From the NCBI GenBank assembly GCA_034679345.1, contig JAXDAY010000017.1, positions 1-64,000 on the forward strand: DNA of 64,000 bases, given 5' to 3'. This DNA is from JAXDAY01 sp034679345 (lineage in GTDB: Bacteria > Eisenbacteria > RBG-16-71-46 > CAIMUX01 > VGJL01). Below, in pieces: positions 1-8,278 of this stretch. The position numbers were made by a program, and so were the translations under genes. How positions within the stretch are numbered: position 1 is the first letter of the stretch; each line of letters opens with the position of its first letter. The notes under the pieces were generated by a model. That model saw nothing but the letters and a program-made list of their open reading frames with translations. It searched no databases and was not told the DNA's origin.

Positions 1-54
1 CCGCCTCCTCCGGGGACTCCCGATCGCGCTCACTCCTGGAGCTGGCCGGCGCGA

Positions 55-1587
55 TCAACGAGTCATGAGGATCCGTCCGGTGACGCGGCCGTCCGGGACG
101 TCGAGACGGTAGTAGTAGACGCCTGAAGGCAAGCGCACGCCGCTCTCGTCTCGCCCTTCCCACTGCACGGCGTGCTCGCCCGCGGCGCGGTCGCCCTCGG
201 CGAGGGTCCGCACGAGGCGTCCGCCGGCGTCGTAGAGGAGCAGGCGCGTCGCTCCGTCCCGATTCAACCGGAAGCGAAGGGTGGCCGAGTCGCAGAACGG
301 ATTCGGGCCGATCCTCAGAGCGGGAGCCGCGCCGGGCAGAACCAGCTCGGCCACATCGCCGGGATCCTGGGTACGATAGGCGCGCATGTCCGCTCCGATC
401 CCGCAGACGACCAGCGTCCCGTGCGCTCCGATCGCGGGCCCGCCGATATTGATGTTCCTGACGGCCGCGTCCCAGCGCGGCGCGAGATCGGCGTCGAATG
501 CGTACAGGCGGCCCGTCTCGAACGCGCTGTTCGAGTAGAAGACCTTCCCGTCCGCGTCGACGGCGATGTGGGCCGAGGTGACGCCCGAGAGGATCTCCGT
601 CTGGTTCACGATCGAGCCGTCGTCCGGGTTCAGCCGGGCGAGCCGCGGCCCTGGAACTAGCATGTAGACCGAACCGTCGGGACCGATTCCGAACTCGGCG
701 GTGGTGCACCAGAACGATGCGAGGTTCCACTTCTCGACCAGCTCCGTGCCCGTGTCGGTGAAGGCGTAGAAGAAATCGACGGATGGATTGTTCTGCACGC
801 GGCAGAGATAGATCGTCCCGTCGGGCCCGACCATCGGCGTATTCTGCAGCGTGAAGCCGGGCATGAGGGGACTCTGGTACATCCGTGCGCCCGTCGCGAG
901 GTCGTAGCGGACGATCACGTGCCCGCCGGAGACTGCATCGGCGACGTAGAAGGCGTCTCCGTGGAGCGCGCCGCCGCAACTGCTGCTGACTGAGCCGACC
1001 CTGTTCGCGTGCCAGACGGTCGATCCGTCGGCAGCGTCGATCCGCCAGATGTCCTGGAAAGAGCCGACGATGAGATCCCCGTCGGGAGCGAAGACCGTCC
1101 CGTCGTAGGGACCGGCGTCCTGGACATCCTCGGAGATCCAGACCGTCGAGCCGTCCACGCCATCGAGCGCGTAGATCCGGGAAGAAACCGACGCGCCGTT
1201 CCCGGAGCGGGAGCAGTAGACCTTTCCATCCCGTGCGCCCGCGATCCATGGCGTCCAGTCCCCGGATTCGTAGGGGAGCACGACGGCCCAAAGCTCCTCG
1301 CCGGTCATGAGATCGTGCGCCACGACGTAGGCGTCGTCCGGTTGCTGGTAGGGCCACTTCGCCTGGCGGACGGTGAAGACCCGATCGCCTTCGGTCACGG
1401 GGAGCCAGGCGATCAGGGAGTTGCGCGCCCCCGACCAAGCGAGCTCCGCCGAAGCGGGGCCGACCTCCGTGGTGAAACCGTTGCGCCCCTCGTTTCCGCC
1501 GGAGTTCATCCAGTCTGTGGCCGAAACGGTCGCCGCCGTAAGGATCATGAGGACAATGCCGCCGAGGAGACCTGCGAGTCGAATCAT
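55..1587 (-). CDS. Secreted PQQ-type beta-propeller protein with FlgD-like C-terminal domain
   Basis: A 510-residue protein, probably exported. Residues 1-22 form a signal peptide (MIRLAGLLGG start, hydrophobic core, cut near TVSA). The middle (about 35-420) has repeated blades of the type DGTIYL, DGSIVN and DGKVFY typical of PQQ-like/quinoprotein beta-propellers; no enzyme residues are evident. Residues 425-510 match the FlgD-like Ig tail seen on secreted proteins of FCB-type bacteria: PNPF near the start, then GGRLVRTL, and near the end LPSGVYYYRL. The ATG at 1587 is chosen over upstream in-frame codons because AGGAGG lies 7 bases before it, a signal peptide follows and a promoter sits at 1642-1670. 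Function unknown; likely an extracellular or cell-surface binding protein. Confidence 0.85.
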   Translation of the reverse strand: MIRLAGLLGGIVLMILTAATVSATDWMNSGGNEGRNGFTTEVGPASAELAWSGARNSLIAWLPVTEGDRVFTVRQAKWPYQQPDDAYVVAHDLMTGEELWAVVLPYESGDWTPWIAGARDGKVYCSRSGNGASVSSRIYALDGVDGSTVWISEDVQDAGPYDGTVFAPDGDLIVGSFQDIWRIDAADGSTVWHANRVGSVSSSCGGALHGDAFYVADAVSGGHVIVRYDLATGARMYQSPLMPGFTLQNTPMVGPDGTIYLCRVQNNPSVDFFYAFTDTGTELVEKWNLASFWCTTAEFGIGPDGSVYMLVPGPRLARLNPDDGSIVNQTEILSGVTSAHIAVDADGKVFYSNSAFETGRLYAFDADLAPRWDAAVRNINIGGPAIGAHGTLVVCGIGADMRAYRTQDPGDVAELVLPGAAPALRIGPNPFCDSATLRFRLNRDGATRLLLYDAGGRLVRTLAEGDRAAGEHAVQWEGRDESGVRLPSGVYYYRLDVPDGRVTGRILMTR

Positions 1588-1641
1588 GGAGACCTCCTGC
1601 GAGATGGTTGCCATCCAGGATGCGGTATGCGGACGGCGACA

Positions 1642-1670
1642 ATGATAGGCGACTTCGCGCGCCGCCTCAA
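1642..1670 (-). promoter_or_regulatory. Sigma-70-like promoter for the propeller protein
   Basis: On the minus strand TTGAGG, a 17-base spacer and TATCAT are present. Transcription would start near 1635, giving a leader of about 48 nt before the ATG at 1587. It lies back to back with the plus-strand promoter at 1685-1713. Confidence 0.6.
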
Positions 1671-1684
1671 TGGCCGTCTGCGGC

Positions 1685-1713
1685 TTGACGCCCGATCCGC
1701 CGGACCCTACCGT
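1685..1713 (+). promoter_or_regulatory. Sigma-70-like promoter for the P-loop protein
   Basis: TTGACG, 17-base spacer, TACCGT. The predicted start of transcription is near 1720, about 36 nt before the ATG at 1756. Confidence 0.5.
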
Positions 1714-1755
1714 CTCGCAGAGCGACCATCGGCTCGAGTCGAGGAGGAAAACCGA

Positions 1756-2466
1756 ATGCATTCGACCTTCGACGTGATCATCCTGACCGGGCGTCCCGCG
1801 TCCGGCAAGTCCGAGGTGATCGACTATCTCAAGAAGTGCCCGCCCGAGGAGCGGGCGCGGCGCTTCCACATCGGCGACTTCGAGGAGTTCGACGACTTTC
1901 TCTACGTCTGGGAGACCTTCGAGATCGATAAGATCCTGGCAAAGCACGGCCGCAAGCGCCTCTGGACCGACGAAAAGCTCTACTTCAACGATCCGTTCAT
2001 CTGGAACCTGTACATCGAGAGGCTGAGCCTCGCCTACGCGAAGCGGCTCGCCGAGTTTCCGGACTGGCACAAGGACCACACGGCGATCGTCGAGTTCGCC
2101 CGCGGAGGGGAAAACGGGATCGGAGAAGCGCTCTCCTACCTATCGAAGGAGATCCTGGAGCGGGCCGGGATCGTATACATCAAGGTTTCCTACGAGGAAT
2201 CGCTGCGGAAGAACCGGCGCCGCTTCAAACCGGATCTTGCCCACTCGATCCTCTACCATTCCCTGCCTGACGAGAAGATGGAGCTCTACTACAAGACGAA
2301 CGACTGGGAGAAGCTGACGGCGGCGAGCCCGACGCACATCCGCGTGAACGGGATCGACGTTCCCTACGCCGTCTTCCCCAATGAGCCGGAGGTGACGCTG
2401 GATCCCATCGCGCTCGGCGCGACCCTGGAAACAAGCCTCTCGAGACTCTGGAGCCTGCGGAAATAG
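1756..2466 (+). CDS. P-loop NTPase/kinase-like protein of unknown function
   Basis: A 236-residue cytosolic protein that begins with a beta strand and Walker A motif (ILTGRPASGKSEV, residues about 8-20), as in small nucleotide or metabolite kinases. Later segments include FARGGENGIGEAL and an Arg/Lys-rich stretch (SLRKNRRRFKP) that could act as a lid. I do not recognise the family and see no clear Walker B. The ATG follows GAGGAGGAAAACCGA, a very good ribosome site. It stands alone between a divergent secreted-protein gene and a convergent one. A metabolite kinase is one guess; the substrate cannot be read from the sequence. Confidence 0.8.
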   Translation: MHSTFDVIILTGRPASGKSEVIDYLKKCPPEERARRFHIGDFEEFDDFLYVWETFEIDKILAKHGRKRLWTDEKLYFNDPFIWNLYIERLSLAYAKRLAEFPDWHKDHTAIVEFARGGENGIGEALSYLSKEILERAGIVYIKVSYEESLRKNRRRFKPDLAHSILYHSLPDEKMELYYKTNDWEKLTAASPTHIRVNGIDVPYAVFPNEPEVTLDPIALGATLETSLSRLWSLRK

Positions 2467-2475
2467 CCGGGTGGC

Positions 2476-2784
2476 TCAGGGGTCGACGGTGCGGAGAAAC
2501 CAGCGAGGGCCGCGCCCGTGGCGGCCCGCAGGCTGGCGGATGCAGTAGACGACCCAAACGGAGCCGTCCTCCATCTCGAGCTCGTGGAAGTGCCGACGCA
2601 GGTACGGATCTCCCTCCGCCGATGGGCCGATCTTCTTCCATCCGCCGCGTCGCCGGCGGATTGTGAAGGTCCGACCGCGCCAGGTGAAGCCGGAGGGAAG
2701 CCCCGGCTCGCCTCGACTCATCGCCTCGGTGTTGAAGCTCAACTCGACCGGCGTGATCGGCTCGCTGATCAGCCGACCGGACAC
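2476..2784 (-). CDS. DUF6504-like small protein
   Basis: A 102-residue protein with the layout of the DUF6504 family: an N-terminal phrase SGRLISEPITPVELSF, then FTWRGRTFTIRRRRGGWKK, an HELEMEDGSVWVVYC strand pair, and a closing GPRWFLRTV. The family has no assigned function. The GTG at 2784 is preferred: it lies one base after the stop of the aminotransferase gene, so the two are probably translated together, and GGGAG lies 5 bases upstream. A longer version from ATG 2817 would overlap the neighbour by 32 bases. Probably the last gene of the sugar operon, though its role there is unclear. Confidence 0.75.
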   Translation of the reverse strand: MSGRLISEPITPVELSFNTEAMSRGEPGLPSGFTWRGRTFTIRRRRGGWKKIGPSAEGDPYLRRHFHELEMEDGSVWVVYCIRQPAGRHGRGPRWFLRTVDP

Positions 2785-2785
2785 C

Positions 2786-3901
2786 TCAGCTCCCGAGCGA
2801 TTCTTGGAGTGCCGCAACCACCGTGTCGATCTGCGCCTCGGTGATTTCCGGATAGATGGGGAGCGAGAGGCAATTCGCCGCGGAGCGTTCCGTCTCCGGC
2901 AGCGCGCCCCGCGCGATGCCGAGATGCCGGTAGGCCGGCTGTAGGTGGAGCGGCACGGGGTAGTGGACTCCCGCGTCGACCCCGCGCTCCTTCATGCGCG
3001 AGACGACGCCGTCGCGATCCTTCGCCACGCGGATCACGTAAAGGTGATACACCGGCACGACGTGGGCGGGGTAGCGGTAGATCTCGACCCCGGGTATGGC
3101 GGCGAGCCGCTCGTCGTAGCGCGCGGCGGCCCGGCGACGCGCCTCGTTCCACTCATCGAGGTGGCGCAGCTTGACGCGCAGGATCGCCGCCTGGAGAGCG
3201 TCGAGCCGGTAGTTGTAGCCCTCTTCGTCGTGGACGTACTTGTCTCGGCGGCCGTGGTTGATGAGGGAGAGCAGCCGTTCGGCCGTCTGCGTCGATCTGC
3301 ACGTCACCGCTCCGCCGTCTCCGTAGGCGCCCAGGTTCTTGCCGGGGTAGAAGCTGAAGCAACCGAGCTCGCTGATCGAGCCGGCCGTCCGGCCGCGGTA
3401 CTTCGAACCATGGGCCTGCGCTGCGTCCTCGATGACGACCGCGCCGCAGTCGCCTCCGACTTCGAGGATCGAGTCCATCTCCGCGGGGCATCCATAGAGG
3501 TGGACGGGAATGATCGCCTTCGTCTTCCTGGAAACGCGGCGAGCGAGATCGGCCGGAGACATATTGCCGGTCGAGGGGTCGATATCGCAGAAGACGACCT
3601 TCGCTCCGCAGCGGACGATCATCTCCGCTGTGGCGATGAAGGTGTGCGAGACGGTGACGACTTCATCGCCGGGCCCCACGCCCGCGGCGATCAAGGCCAT
3701 GTGGAGAGCGCTCGTGCCCGATGAGACTCCCGCGCAGGCGCTCGCGCCGCAGAAACGGGCGAACTCCTCCTCGAAGGCCTTCACCTGGGGCCCGCCGACA
3801 AAACCCGTCGTCTCGATCACGTCCCGGATCGCCGCGTCGACTTCGCTCTTGATCCCCGCGTACTGCGCCTTCAGATCGACCAGTGGGATTTTCACCGCCA
3901 T
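2786..3901 (-). CDS. DegT/DnrJ/EryC1/StrS sugar-nucleotide aminotransferase (WbpE-like)
   Basis: A 371-residue PLP enzyme of the sugar aminotransferase family, which makes amino sugars for surface polysaccharides. Visible marks: the N-terminal IPLVDLKAQYAGIKSEVD, the substrate/PLP segment SGTSALHMALIA, EDAAQAHGSKYRG with the PLP-ring aspartate, and the lysine loop FSFYPGKNLGAYGDGG whose Lys binds PLP. Length is normal. AGGAGG sits 5 bases before the ATG. It follows a WbpB/WlbA-like dehydrogenase by 25 bases; in the UDP-diacetamido-glucuronate pathway these two enzymes act in sequence (3-oxidation, then 3-amination), so a WbpE-type reaction is the best inference. Other keto-sugar substrates are possible. 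Confidence 0.92.
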   Translation of the reverse strand: MAVKIPLVDLKAQYAGIKSEVDAAIRDVIETTGFVGGPQVKAFEEEFARFCGASACAGVSSGTSALHMALIAAGVGPGDEVVTVSHTFIATAEMIVRCGAKVVFCDIDPSTGNMSPADLARRVSRKTKAIIPVHLYGCPAEMDSILEVGGDCGAVVIEDAAQAHGSKYRGRTAGSISELGCFSFYPGKNLGAYGDGGAVTCRSTQTAERLLSLINHGRRDKYVHDEEGYNYRLDALQAAILRVKLRHLDEWNEARRRAAARYDERLAAIPGVEIYRYPAHVVPVYHLYVIRVAKDRDGVVSRMKERGVDAGVHYPVPLHLQPAYRHLGIARGALPETERSAANCLSLPIYPEITEAQIDTVVAALQESLGS

Positions 3902-3926
3902 CCCGTCCTCCTGCCCCGTGGGGGAA

Positions 3927-5000
3927 TCAGAGCCTGCGTCCCTCGCCCATGCCCAGCCTGCAGCGCTTCGGCTCGAAGCGCAGGGATACCTCGCGACCGG
4001 TCTCGATCGACTCATAGATCGCGTTGATCACCTCGAGGCTCTTGCGTCCCTCGATGCCGTCGAGGAGTCCCGCGCGGCCGGAGCGCATCGATTGCAGCGC
4101 ATCCAGGTAGAACTCCCGATGGTTGTACCCGAAGTCGGGGGGATTCTTGCCCCAGTCCTGGAAGATCGTCGCGTCCTCCTGCCTCGAGTGCCTGAAGCTC
4201 CAGGTCTTGAGCTCCGTGGCGGCGAAGCCGCCGATCTCGACCGTGCCGCCTTCTCCATACAGGTTGAGCGAACCCTCAAGGTCCTTCGGCTGGACACACG
4301 TCGTCGCTTCGACTACGCCCAATCCGCCGTTTCGGAACTTGAGGAGCACCACTCCCAGATCCTCGGTCTCAATCGTGTGCAGCACGGTGCGACCGCGCGC
4401 GAAGACCGACTCGACCTCTCCCATCATCCAGATCAGGAGATCGATGTGATGGCTGGCCTGATTGGTGAGCACCCCGCCGTCCTGGGCCCAGGTCCCGCGC
4501 CAGAGCTCGTCGTTGTAGTACTCCTGGGAACGATTCCAGAGCACGCGCACCGTGCCCAGGAACACATGGCCCAAGCGATCCCCCTCGAGGGCGCGGCGCA
4601 GGGCCTGGACGGGACGGTTGTAGCGGTTCTGCTGGACGACGAAGAGCTTCACGCCCCGGCGGTCACAGGTCTCGATCAGCCGGTCGGCTTCGTCGACTCG
4701 AAGCGCCAGGGGTTTCTCGATGATCACGTGCTTGAGGGCTCGCGCCGCCTGCAGTCCGAGGCTGGCGTGCGTCCCGCTCGGCGTGCAGATCGAGACCACC
4801 GAGACGGCGGGGTCGGAGAGGACCTGCTCGTAGTCCTGCGTGGCGACGCATCCCGGCACCTCGGCCGCGACTCCTTCAGCCCGCTCGAGTTTCTCGTCGC
4901 ACGCGTAGAGGAGGGCCGCATCAGGCAGCCCGGGGATCACTTTGAAGTGCTTTCGCGCGATCTTCCCGCAACCGATGAGAGCGAAACCCGTGGGGCTCAT
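3927..5000 (-). CDS. Gfo/Idh/MocA oxidoreductase, WbpB/WlbA-like
   Basis: A 357-residue NAD-dependent sugar dehydrogenase. The Rossmann motif is GFALIGCGKIARKHF at the N-terminus; EKPLAL (about residue 96) is the family signature for cofactor/substrate binding. The stretch QQNRYNRPVQALRRAL, then WRGTWAQDGGVLTNQASHH, is characteristic of the WbpB/WlbA group that oxidises the 3-OH of UDP-GlcNAc-uronic acid. GGGAGGGG lies about 8 bases before the ATG. It is transcribed ahead of the aminotransferase, which would aminate the 3-keto product. Assignment to the exact sugar is inference from motif resemblance and neighbours. Confidence 0.9.
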   Translation of the reverse strand: MSPTGFALIGCGKIARKHFKVIPGLPDAALLYACDEKLERAEGVAAEVPGCVATQDYEQVLSDPAVSVVSICTPSGTHASLGLQAARALKHVIIEKPLALRVDEADRLIETCDRRGVKLFVVQQNRYNRPVQALRRALEGDRLGHVFLGTVRVLWNRSQEYYNDELWRGTWAQDGGVLTNQASHHIDLLIWMMGEVESVFARGRTVLHTIETEDLGVVLLKFRNGGLGVVEATTCVQPKDLEGSLNLYGEGGTVEIGGFAATELKTWSFRHSRQEDATIFQDWGKNPPDFGYNHREFYLDALQSMRSGRAGLLDGIEGRKSLEVINAIYESIETGREVSLRFEPKRCRLGMGEGRRL

Positions 5001-5146
5001 CCGTCCACCCCTCCCTTCCCCCGTGGATCGTAGCAGGGAACTGGACTTCTGGATACATGTCGGAACGCCGCGGCGAATGGTCCCGGGCCGTGCGTCGGTC
5101 GGATGACCTCCGCCGGGCTCGATTCGCGCGGAGCCCGGGCGCTCGG

Positions 5147-5175
5147 TTGCGAACGCGCCGATCCACGGATAGAAT
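5147..5175 (+). promoter_or_regulatory. Sigma-70-like promoter for the 5194 methyltransferase
   Basis: TTGCGA, 17-base spacer, TAGAAT. Transcription would begin near 5182, leaving a very short leader that is mostly the GGGAGGGGAG ribosome site before the ATG at 5194. Confidence 0.5.
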
Positions 5176-5193
5176 CCACCGGCGGGAGGGGAG

Positions 5194-6012
5194 ATGATCC
5201 TCGATTACTATCGATACCTCGCCCGCCAGGGTCCCATCGCGCTCTCCAAAGGCATTCCGTATGCCCGCTGCGTGGAGTACCCCGAGGTCGTCCGGCGCCT
5301 CGAGCTCTCCGTGGACGACACCTTGCTCGACATCGGCAGCCGCTATTCTCCTCTGCCTGCCATACTCGCCATGCGTCACGGCTGCGGCGTGGTCGCCGCC
5401 GACCCGGAACCCGACTTCGAGAAGCGGCAGGCCGCCATGGCGCGAAGAGTCCCAGAGGCCTGGAGGCTCGTTCAAGCAGGCCGGCTTCGGTTCCTGACGC
5501 GCGACGCGAAGGATCTACCCTTTCCCGACGCCTACTTCACGAGGATCTCCGCGATCAGCGTGTTGGAGCACATCCCGGACGAGACCCCGGTCCTCCGGGA
5601 ACTCGCCCGGTTGCTCGCGCCCGGCGGGCGTCTCGTGATATCGGTGCCATATGACCCGTATCGGGATGAGCCGAAGTATTATCGCAGGAGCGTCTATGTG
5701 AGCGGCGAGAGGCCGCAGGAGGAGTTCTACCAGCGCTACTACAACGACAGGAATCTCCAGGAGCGACTGGTGGCGGGCAGCGGTCTCCGTCTATCGAGCC
5801 GCGAAACGTTCGGGGAGCCCTGGCTCAACGCGCACAACCTGATCTTCGGAAACACGAGGATCCCGTGGTTCATCCGGAGGATCTTCTTTCAGCCATGGGC
5901 GCCCCTGCTCGCCCCACTCCTCATTCGCAGGCTGGAAACCGGCCAGTTCCGGCGGAAGACCAAGATGTACACCTGTGACGTGGCGATCCTTGTGCTGACG
6001 AAGGGCGCCTAG
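5194..6012 (+). CDS. Class I SAM-dependent methyltransferase
   Basis: A 272-residue methyltransferase. Motif I is TLLDIGSRYSPLPAIL (residues about 44-59), the acidic residue after beta 2 is in VVAADPEPDF, motif II/III is ISVLEHIPDETPVL, and LLAPGGRLVISVPYD is motif IV. The C-terminal third (YQRYYNDRNLQERL onward) carries an aromatic and basic segment seen in methyltransferases of polysaccharide clusters. The ATG follows GGGAGGGGAG. It is a plus-strand gene flanked by minus-strand glycan genes, so the likely substrate is a sugar or a glycan intermediate, but that is inference from position only. Confidence 0.85.
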   Translation: MILDYYRYLARQGPIALSKGIPYARCVEYPEVVRRLELSVDDTLLDIGSRYSPLPAILAMRHGCGVVAADPEPDFEKRQAAMARRVPEAWRLVQAGRLRFLTRDAKDLPFPDAYFTRISAISVLEHIPDETPVLRELARLLAPGGRLVISVPYDPYRDEPKYYRRSVYVSGERPQEEFYQRYYNDRNLQERLVAGSGLRLSSRETFGEPWLNAHNLIFGNTRIPWFIRRIFFQPWAPLLAPLLIRRLETGQFRRKTKMYTCDVAILVLTKGA

Positions 6013-6024
6013 GCACGCATCTTC

Positions 6025-7380
6025 TCAGCCGCTCGAGGCCTCTCCTGCGTGCGCGGCCACTTTCTCCAGGACCTCAGCGAGCTGCCGCGTGAGATCCCTC
6101 CTCCCGTAGGCTGCGATCTCCCGGGCGGCCGGCGCGATCGACGGCGCAGAGCCGCCCTGATGGCGCCGCCACTCCCGCTCGAGCCATTCCGCGAGCCCCG
6201 CCGCGTCCTCCGTCGCGAATGTGACGCCCGCCGCGCAACGCCGGATCAGTTCGGCAGCCTCCCCGTCGGTCGGGCCGATCGCGACGATTGGCGTTTCGGA
6301 GCCGAGGTACTCATAGACCTTGCCGGTGATCATCCCGCGGACCTCGGGCTCATCTCCGATGAGCAGCAGACAGTAGTGAACCGAGCGAAGCAGACGCAGG
6401 CTCTCCTCGTGGGGGAGGTACCCCAGGAAGCGGACGAGCCGGCCGAACGGCGGCTGCGAAAAGGCCTCCACGACGCTCGGCTCGACCCGTCCGGCCATCA
6501 GGATCTCGAATCCCGCGGCGAATCCGGGATCGCGCGCGCAGAGTCGCCGTACCGCCTCGCGAAGGATGGCGGGATCGCGCGCCGCGTGGAGGGTCCCCGC
6601 ATGGAGGAGCGTGAGCTTTGCGGGCAACCTGCGCTCCATGCCACGGAAGTCCTCCTCGTCGAACCCGTTCGGGATCGTCACGAGGCGCTCGCGCTCGACC
6701 CCGGGACAGCGCGCCGCGAGATCGTCCAGGATCCGGCGGTTCACCGCCACGGTGCGCGCCGCCTTGCGCACGATGGAGCACTCGAGTCTCTCGTCGAGCC
6801 GCCGCGCCGGGGCCGGCCGGCTCGGATAGAATGGGGCGCGGGTCCAGGGATCGCGGAAGTCCTGGACGCAGGGGAGCCCGGTCCTCGAGGCGATGCGCGC
6901 GCCGATCAGATTCGTCGTGAAGGGGGGCCCGGAGCTCACGATCGCCGCGGCTCCACTCGATCGCGCGAGTCGAATCCCCGGTCCGACCGCGTGAAGGAGC
7001 CAGCCCACCCTCCCGTCGGGGACGAAGAGGCTCGCGCGGACGAGCCGGAGGGTCTTCTCGACGATCCCCTCGCCGGCGCGCGCTCGGGTTCCCTCGAGCG
7101 GCGCCTGCCGTCCGCTCATCTTCCGGTAGGCGCGATAGAACTCGGTGATCGGAGTCCTCACGACCTCGATCCCTTCCGGGAGGTCCCGAGCGAGTGAGGG
7201 ATCGCGTACCGGGTAGGCCGCATCTTCCCGCACCGTGAGCACGACCGGGCGCCATCCGAAATCCGGGAGGTACTTCGCGAACTTGAGCATCCGCTGCACG
7301 CCGGGACCCCCAGCGGGAGGAAAGTAATAGGTGACGAGGAGAACCGCGCGCCCTGGCGCCGTCGATGTTTGACCGCTCAC
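6025..7380 (-). CDS. GT4-type glycosyltransferase
   Basis: A 451-residue GT-B glycosyltransferase. The N-terminal domain opens with VLLVTYYFPPAGGPGVQR, a strong sign of GT4-like enzymes working on surface glycans; the C-terminal donor domain has LLHAGTLHAARDP, VRFLGYLPHEESLRLL and GKVYEYLGSETPIVAIGP, the glutamate-bearing donor loop. The start is GTG 7380, which shares the four bases GTGA with the stop of the upstream methyltransferase, so translation is coupled. An upstream in-frame extension runs antisense-like through the neighbour and lacks a ribosome site. The acceptor is unknown; a lipid-linked or surface glycan is inferred from the cluster. Confidence 0.9.
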   Translation of the reverse strand: MSGQTSTAPGRAVLLVTYYFPPAGGPGVQRMLKFAKYLPDFGWRPVVLTVREDAAYPVRDPSLARDLPEGIEVVRTPITEFYRAYRKMSGRQAPLEGTRARAGEGIVEKTLRLVRASLFVPDGRVGWLLHAVGPGIRLARSSGAAAIVSSGPPFTTNLIGARIASRTGLPCVQDFRDPWTRAPFYPSRPAPARRLDERLECSIVRKAARTVAVNRRILDDLAARCPGVERERLVTIPNGFDEEDFRGMERRLPAKLTLLHAGTLHAARDPAILREAVRRLCARDPGFAAGFEILMAGRVEPSVVEAFSQPPFGRLVRFLGYLPHEESLRLLRSVHYCLLLIGDEPEVRGMITGKVYEYLGSETPIVAIGPTDGEAAELIRRCAAGVTFATEDAAGLAEWLEREWRRHQGGSAPSIAPAAREIAAYGRRDLTRQLAEVLEKVAAHAGEASSG

Positions 7381-8216
7381 GCCCCACCGCCTATGCTGCC
7401 GCCGGACCGCTTCTCGAGAAGCAGAAAGATCCAGTACGGCCGTCGCGGGGAGAGGAGCCGATTGGCTCCATCGAGGAGGGTCGAGCCCGGATTGGGCCGG
7501 AATCGCGGGAACTCGAGGTTCCCGCACCTCGGACAGAGTCCGCGGGTCTCGCCGGGCCCCTTGAAGTAGCGGCGCGCCCATCGGTGCCGCATCCAGAGGA
7601 GCGGCCGGCGGTAGGCGCGTACAGGTTGACCTCCGAAGCGTTCCTCGCGGAGCTCGAAGCCGGGGAAGCAGGAGAGAAGGCGATCGCGGTCGAATGTCTG
7701 GAGATGATGGCTTCGGTTGAAGACCAGCCCGCAGCGGGGGCATCGAAGGGCGTTGCGCATCGGATCTTCGCGATGGGGAGTCGCGACGAGAAGCCAGCGG
7801 TCCGCGACTCGGGCGAGTTCCCGCGCGCAGGCGCGCAGCGACTCGTCCGAGAGGTGCTCGAGGACCTCGAGGCAGACCACGAGCTTCGAGCAGGCGTCCC
7901 GCAGCGGGAGCGATTCGCCGCGGGCGCAGATCCTCATGCCCTGAAATCGGCCGAGGGCGGTCAAGGCGGGATCGACTCCGATGCCGGGGCAGCGCGCGGC
8001 GAGGGCGCGGATGAGATCGCCATCTCCGCAGCCGATGTCCAGGAAGCCGTCGACCTCGGGGGGGAGCATCTCAGCGACGATCCGGCTCCGCTCAGCAAGG
8101 TAGGGATTGCGCTCGAAGGCCTCCCAGAGGGACGGATCGCGAAAGAGCTCCGCGGGGTCGTTGGAGCGTCGGGGTGGCTCGTTCGGGGGCGGATCGATGG
8201 GCGTCGTTCTGGACAT
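7377..8216 (-). CDS. SAM-dependent methyltransferase with zinc-ribbon-like cysteine pairs
   Basis: A 279-residue methyltransferase: motif I DGFLDIGCGDGDLIRAL near residue 56, then VVCLEVLEHLSDESL and WLLVATPHREDP. The second half has two CPRCG motifs, in LRCPRCGLVFN and GLCPRCGNLEF, about 80 residues apart, which could together bind one zinc. A strongly basic WMRHRWARRYFKG segment lies between them. The ATG at 8216 is chosen because the only upstream alternative, TTG 8258, is the -35 box of the promoter at 8230-8258; the transcript would then have only about eight leader bases and no clear ribosome site. The gene overlaps the following glycosyltransferase by four bases. Substrate unknown, probably a glycan or lipid. 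Confidence 0.82.
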   Translation of the reverse strand: MSRTTPIDPPPNEPPRRSNDPAELFRDPSLWEAFERNPYLAERSRIVAEMLPPEVDGFLDIGCGDGDLIRALAARCPGIGVDPALTALGRFQGMRICARGESLPLRDACSKLVVCLEVLEHLSDESLRACARELARVADRWLLVATPHREDPMRNALRCPRCGLVFNRSHHLQTFDRDRLLSCFPGFELREERFGGQPVRAYRRPLLWMRHRWARRYFKGPGETRGLCPRCGNLEFPRFRPNPGSTLLDGANRLLSPRRPYWIFLLLEKRSGGSIGGGA

Positions 8217-8229
8217 GGATTCTGCCGCG

Positions 8230-8258
8230 ATTCTATGGGCTGGCTGGACTGGGGTCAA
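8230..8258 (-). promoter_or_regulatory. Sigma-70-like promoter for the methyltransferase-GT4 operon
   Basis: Minus strand TTGACC, 17-base spacer, TAGAAT. Transcription would start near 8224. It sits in the 62-base gap to the divergent YfhO-like gene. Confidence 0.65.
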
Positions 8259-8278
8259 CGCGAGGGAGGGCTTCGACG

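Noticed and set aside
1009..1755. Long plus-strand extension of the P-loop gene
   Set aside because: Antisense to the propeller gene with shadow composition; the ATG at 1756 has the ribosome site.
8217..8258. TTG start 14 codons upstream for the 7377-8216 methyltransferase
   Set aside because: The TTG is the first half of the -35 box TTGACC.
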